From assembly GCA_040403535.1 (NCBI GenBank), contig JBBAKL010000067.1:1-16565 (forward strand): a stretch of 16,565 nt of DNA, in the 5' to 3' direction. The stretch comes from JAHEYG01 sp040403535. GTDB lineage: Bacteria > Bacteroidota > Bacteroidia > B-17B0 > Aurantibacillaceae. Under the pieces are notes generated by a model that saw only the letters and a program-made list of their open reading frames with translations, searched no databases and was not told the DNA's origin. The position numbers and the translations under genes are program-made. Shown here piece by piece: positions 15,365-16,565 of the stretch (position 1 is the stretch's first letter; each line of letters begins with the position of its first letter).

Positions 15365-16565
15365 ATGGAAAAGCAAGAAAACATTGGTATTTCAAAAGAC
15401 CTATCATTCGACGATTTTAAGAAAATTGTTTTAGAGGATTACCGCATTGTTAATGAAAGCCGTCAGGCCAGTTTATTAGGCAGAAAGGAAGTTCTGACAG
15501 GAAAGGCAAAATTCGGGATTTTTGGAGACGGTAAAGAAGTGCCTCAAATTGCACTTTCTAAAGTGTTTAAAAATGGCGATTTCAGAAGTGGATATTACCG
15601 TGATCAAACTTTCATGATGGCATTAGGTGCCATTACGTTACAGCAATGGTTTGCCGGTTTGTATGCGCATACCGATATTGAGCATGAACCAATGAGTGCC
15701 GGACGACAAATGGGCGGACATTTTGCTACTCGCAGTTTAAACGAGGATGGAACTTTTCGTTCGCTTATTAATCAAAAAAATTCCTCTTCCGATATATCAC
15801 CAACAGGCGGTCAAATGCCACGTTTATTGGGTTTGGCTTATGCTTCTCATTTTTATCGTTTAAATAAAGATTTACAACAAGGTGAATTTTTAAATTATTC
15901 TAATAAAGGAAACGAGATTGCTTTTGGAACGATTGGTGATGCCAGTACATCCGAAGGTTTATTTTGGGAGACTATCAATGCGGCAGGGGTATTACAAATT
16001 CCTATGCTTGTATCGGTATGGGATGACGGACATGGAATATCCGTTCCAAAAAAATACCAAACCACCAAAGAGAGTATTTCTGAAATTTTAAAAGGCTTTC
16101 AAAGAGAAAATGGAGGAAATGGGTATGAAATTTTCAAAACTAAAGGTTGGGATTACGCTCATTTGTGTGAAACGTACGAGAAAGCAGCTAAAGTATGCCG
16201 TGAAGAGCATGTGCCTGTATTAGTTCATGTGGAAGAGGTTACTCAGCCTCAAGGTCATAGTACTTCAGGCTCTCATGAGCGTTATAAGTCAAAAGAGCGC
16301 TTGCAATGGGAAACAGACTTCGATTGCATTAAGAAAATGCGCGAGTGGATCTTATCTAACGCATTAAGCGATGAAGCAAATTTAGATAAAATTGAGGTAG
16401 AAGCTAAAAACGCGGTTCGCGACAGTAAAACTGCAGCGTGGAACGCTTATTTAACTCCTATTAAAAATGAAATTACTGAAGTAATTTCCATTTTTGATGA
16501 AATCTCTTCGCAGTCAGACAAAGAAGCATTTATAACACCATTAAAAAACGAATTGTTTTCCATTA
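15365..16565 (+). CDS. Branched-chain 2-oxoacid dehydrogenase-type E1, alpha part (cut by window end)
   Basis: 400 codons are visible without a stop. The protein is a thiamine-diphosphate-dependent E1 of the 2-oxoacid dehydrogenase family, which decarboxylates a 2-oxo acid and passes the acyl group to lipoyl-E2. Landmarks are YRDQTFMMALG (78-88), SAGRQMGGHF (111-120), SPTGGQMPRLLG (145-156) and the cofactor motif beginning GDASTSEG (191-198), where the usual motif-ending Asn is replaced by Asp in VWDDGHGIS (218-226). A HSTSGSHERYKS loop follows, as in E1 alpha subunits. From memory, Bacteroidota often encode E1 as one fused alpha-beta chain of about 650-800 residues, and the sequence past the alpha domain here fits a linker into a beta half, but that half is outside the window. 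The substrate is most likely the branched-chain 2-oxo acids; pyruvate or another 2-oxo acid is possible. The start is the ATG after the exact -7 element. Confidence 0.88.
   Translation, partial: MEKQENIGISKDLSFDDFKKIVLEDYRIVNESRQASLLGRKEVLTGKAKFGIFGDGKEVPQIALSKVFKNGDFRSGYYRDQTFMMALGAITLQQWFAGLYAHTDIEHEPMSAGRQMGGHFATRSLNEDGTFRSLINQKNSSSDISPTGGQMPRLLGLAYASHFYRLNKDLQQGEFLNYSNKGNEIAFGTIGDASTSEGLFWETINAAGVLQIPMLVSVWDDGHGISVPKKYQTTKESISEILKGFQRENGGNGYEIFKTKGWDYAHLCETYEKAAKVCREEHVPVLVHVEEVTQPQGHSTSGSHERYKSKERLQWETDFDCIKKMREWILSNALSDEANLDKIEVEAKNAVRDSKTAAWNAYLTPIKNEITEVISIFDEISSQSDKEAFITPLKNELFSI

Overview
The window is low-GC DNA from a member of the Bacteroidota. Two very long secreted proteases end in a type IX secretion (T9SS) type A sorting domain. 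The main signal peptidase I carries the large inserts usual in this phylum. The class IV aminotransferase, type B L31 and E1-type dehydrogenase are also of the form found in Bacteroidota, and several promoter candidates resemble the phylum's TTTG / TAnnTTTG pattern rather than -35/-10 boxes. I cannot place it reliably below phylum.

Layout, left to right. (1) 1-722, minus strand: the first 46 codons of a DnaQ-type exonuclease domain, probably the N-terminus of a DNA polymerase III alpha subunit, preceded by a membrane-anchored bacterial PH-domain protein. (2) 723-2075: a perfect 20-bp palindrome, then a branched-chain aminotransferase (ilvE) on the plus strand whose stop codon lies in the loop of its own terminator. 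(3) 2074-2694, minus: a multi-pass membrane protein with a histidine-rich loop. (4) 2745-9550, minus: two tandem paralogous thermolysin-family (M4) metalloproteases, each with signal peptide, propeptide, catalytic domain, PKD and Ig-like modules and a T9SS tail. They are separated by a strong terminator. The upstream copy has three extra 69-residue Ig-like repeats. (5) 9714-11360, plus: a secreted M23 peptidase, overlapping tail-to-tail with (6) a minus-strand operon read as lepB (605 aa), a second signal-peptidase-like gene (294 aa) and a WbqC-family gene, 11343-14641. (7) 14803-15054, minus: ribosomal protein L31 type B with its own terminator and a plausible promoter. (8) 15365 to the end, plus: the alpha part of a branched-chain 2-oxoacid dehydrogenase-type E1, cut by the window edge.

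The aminotransferase and the E1 enzyme could act in consecutive steps of branched-chain amino acid breakdown, but they are 13 kb apart and not co-transcribed. The signal peptidases would serve exported proteins in general, including the proteases here.

The most notable observation is the 294-aa signal-peptidase homologue. It keeps the fold motifs and the phylum-specific insert, but the nucleophile Ser, the general-base Lys and the Ser that supports that Lys are replaced by Asp, Gln and Ala. It is translationally coupled to an intact signal peptidase and so looks like a pseudoenzyme partner. Other points of interest are the palindrome upstream of ilvE, the exact-period repeat expansion in one protease paralogue, and a possible promoter buried in the terminator between the two protease genes.
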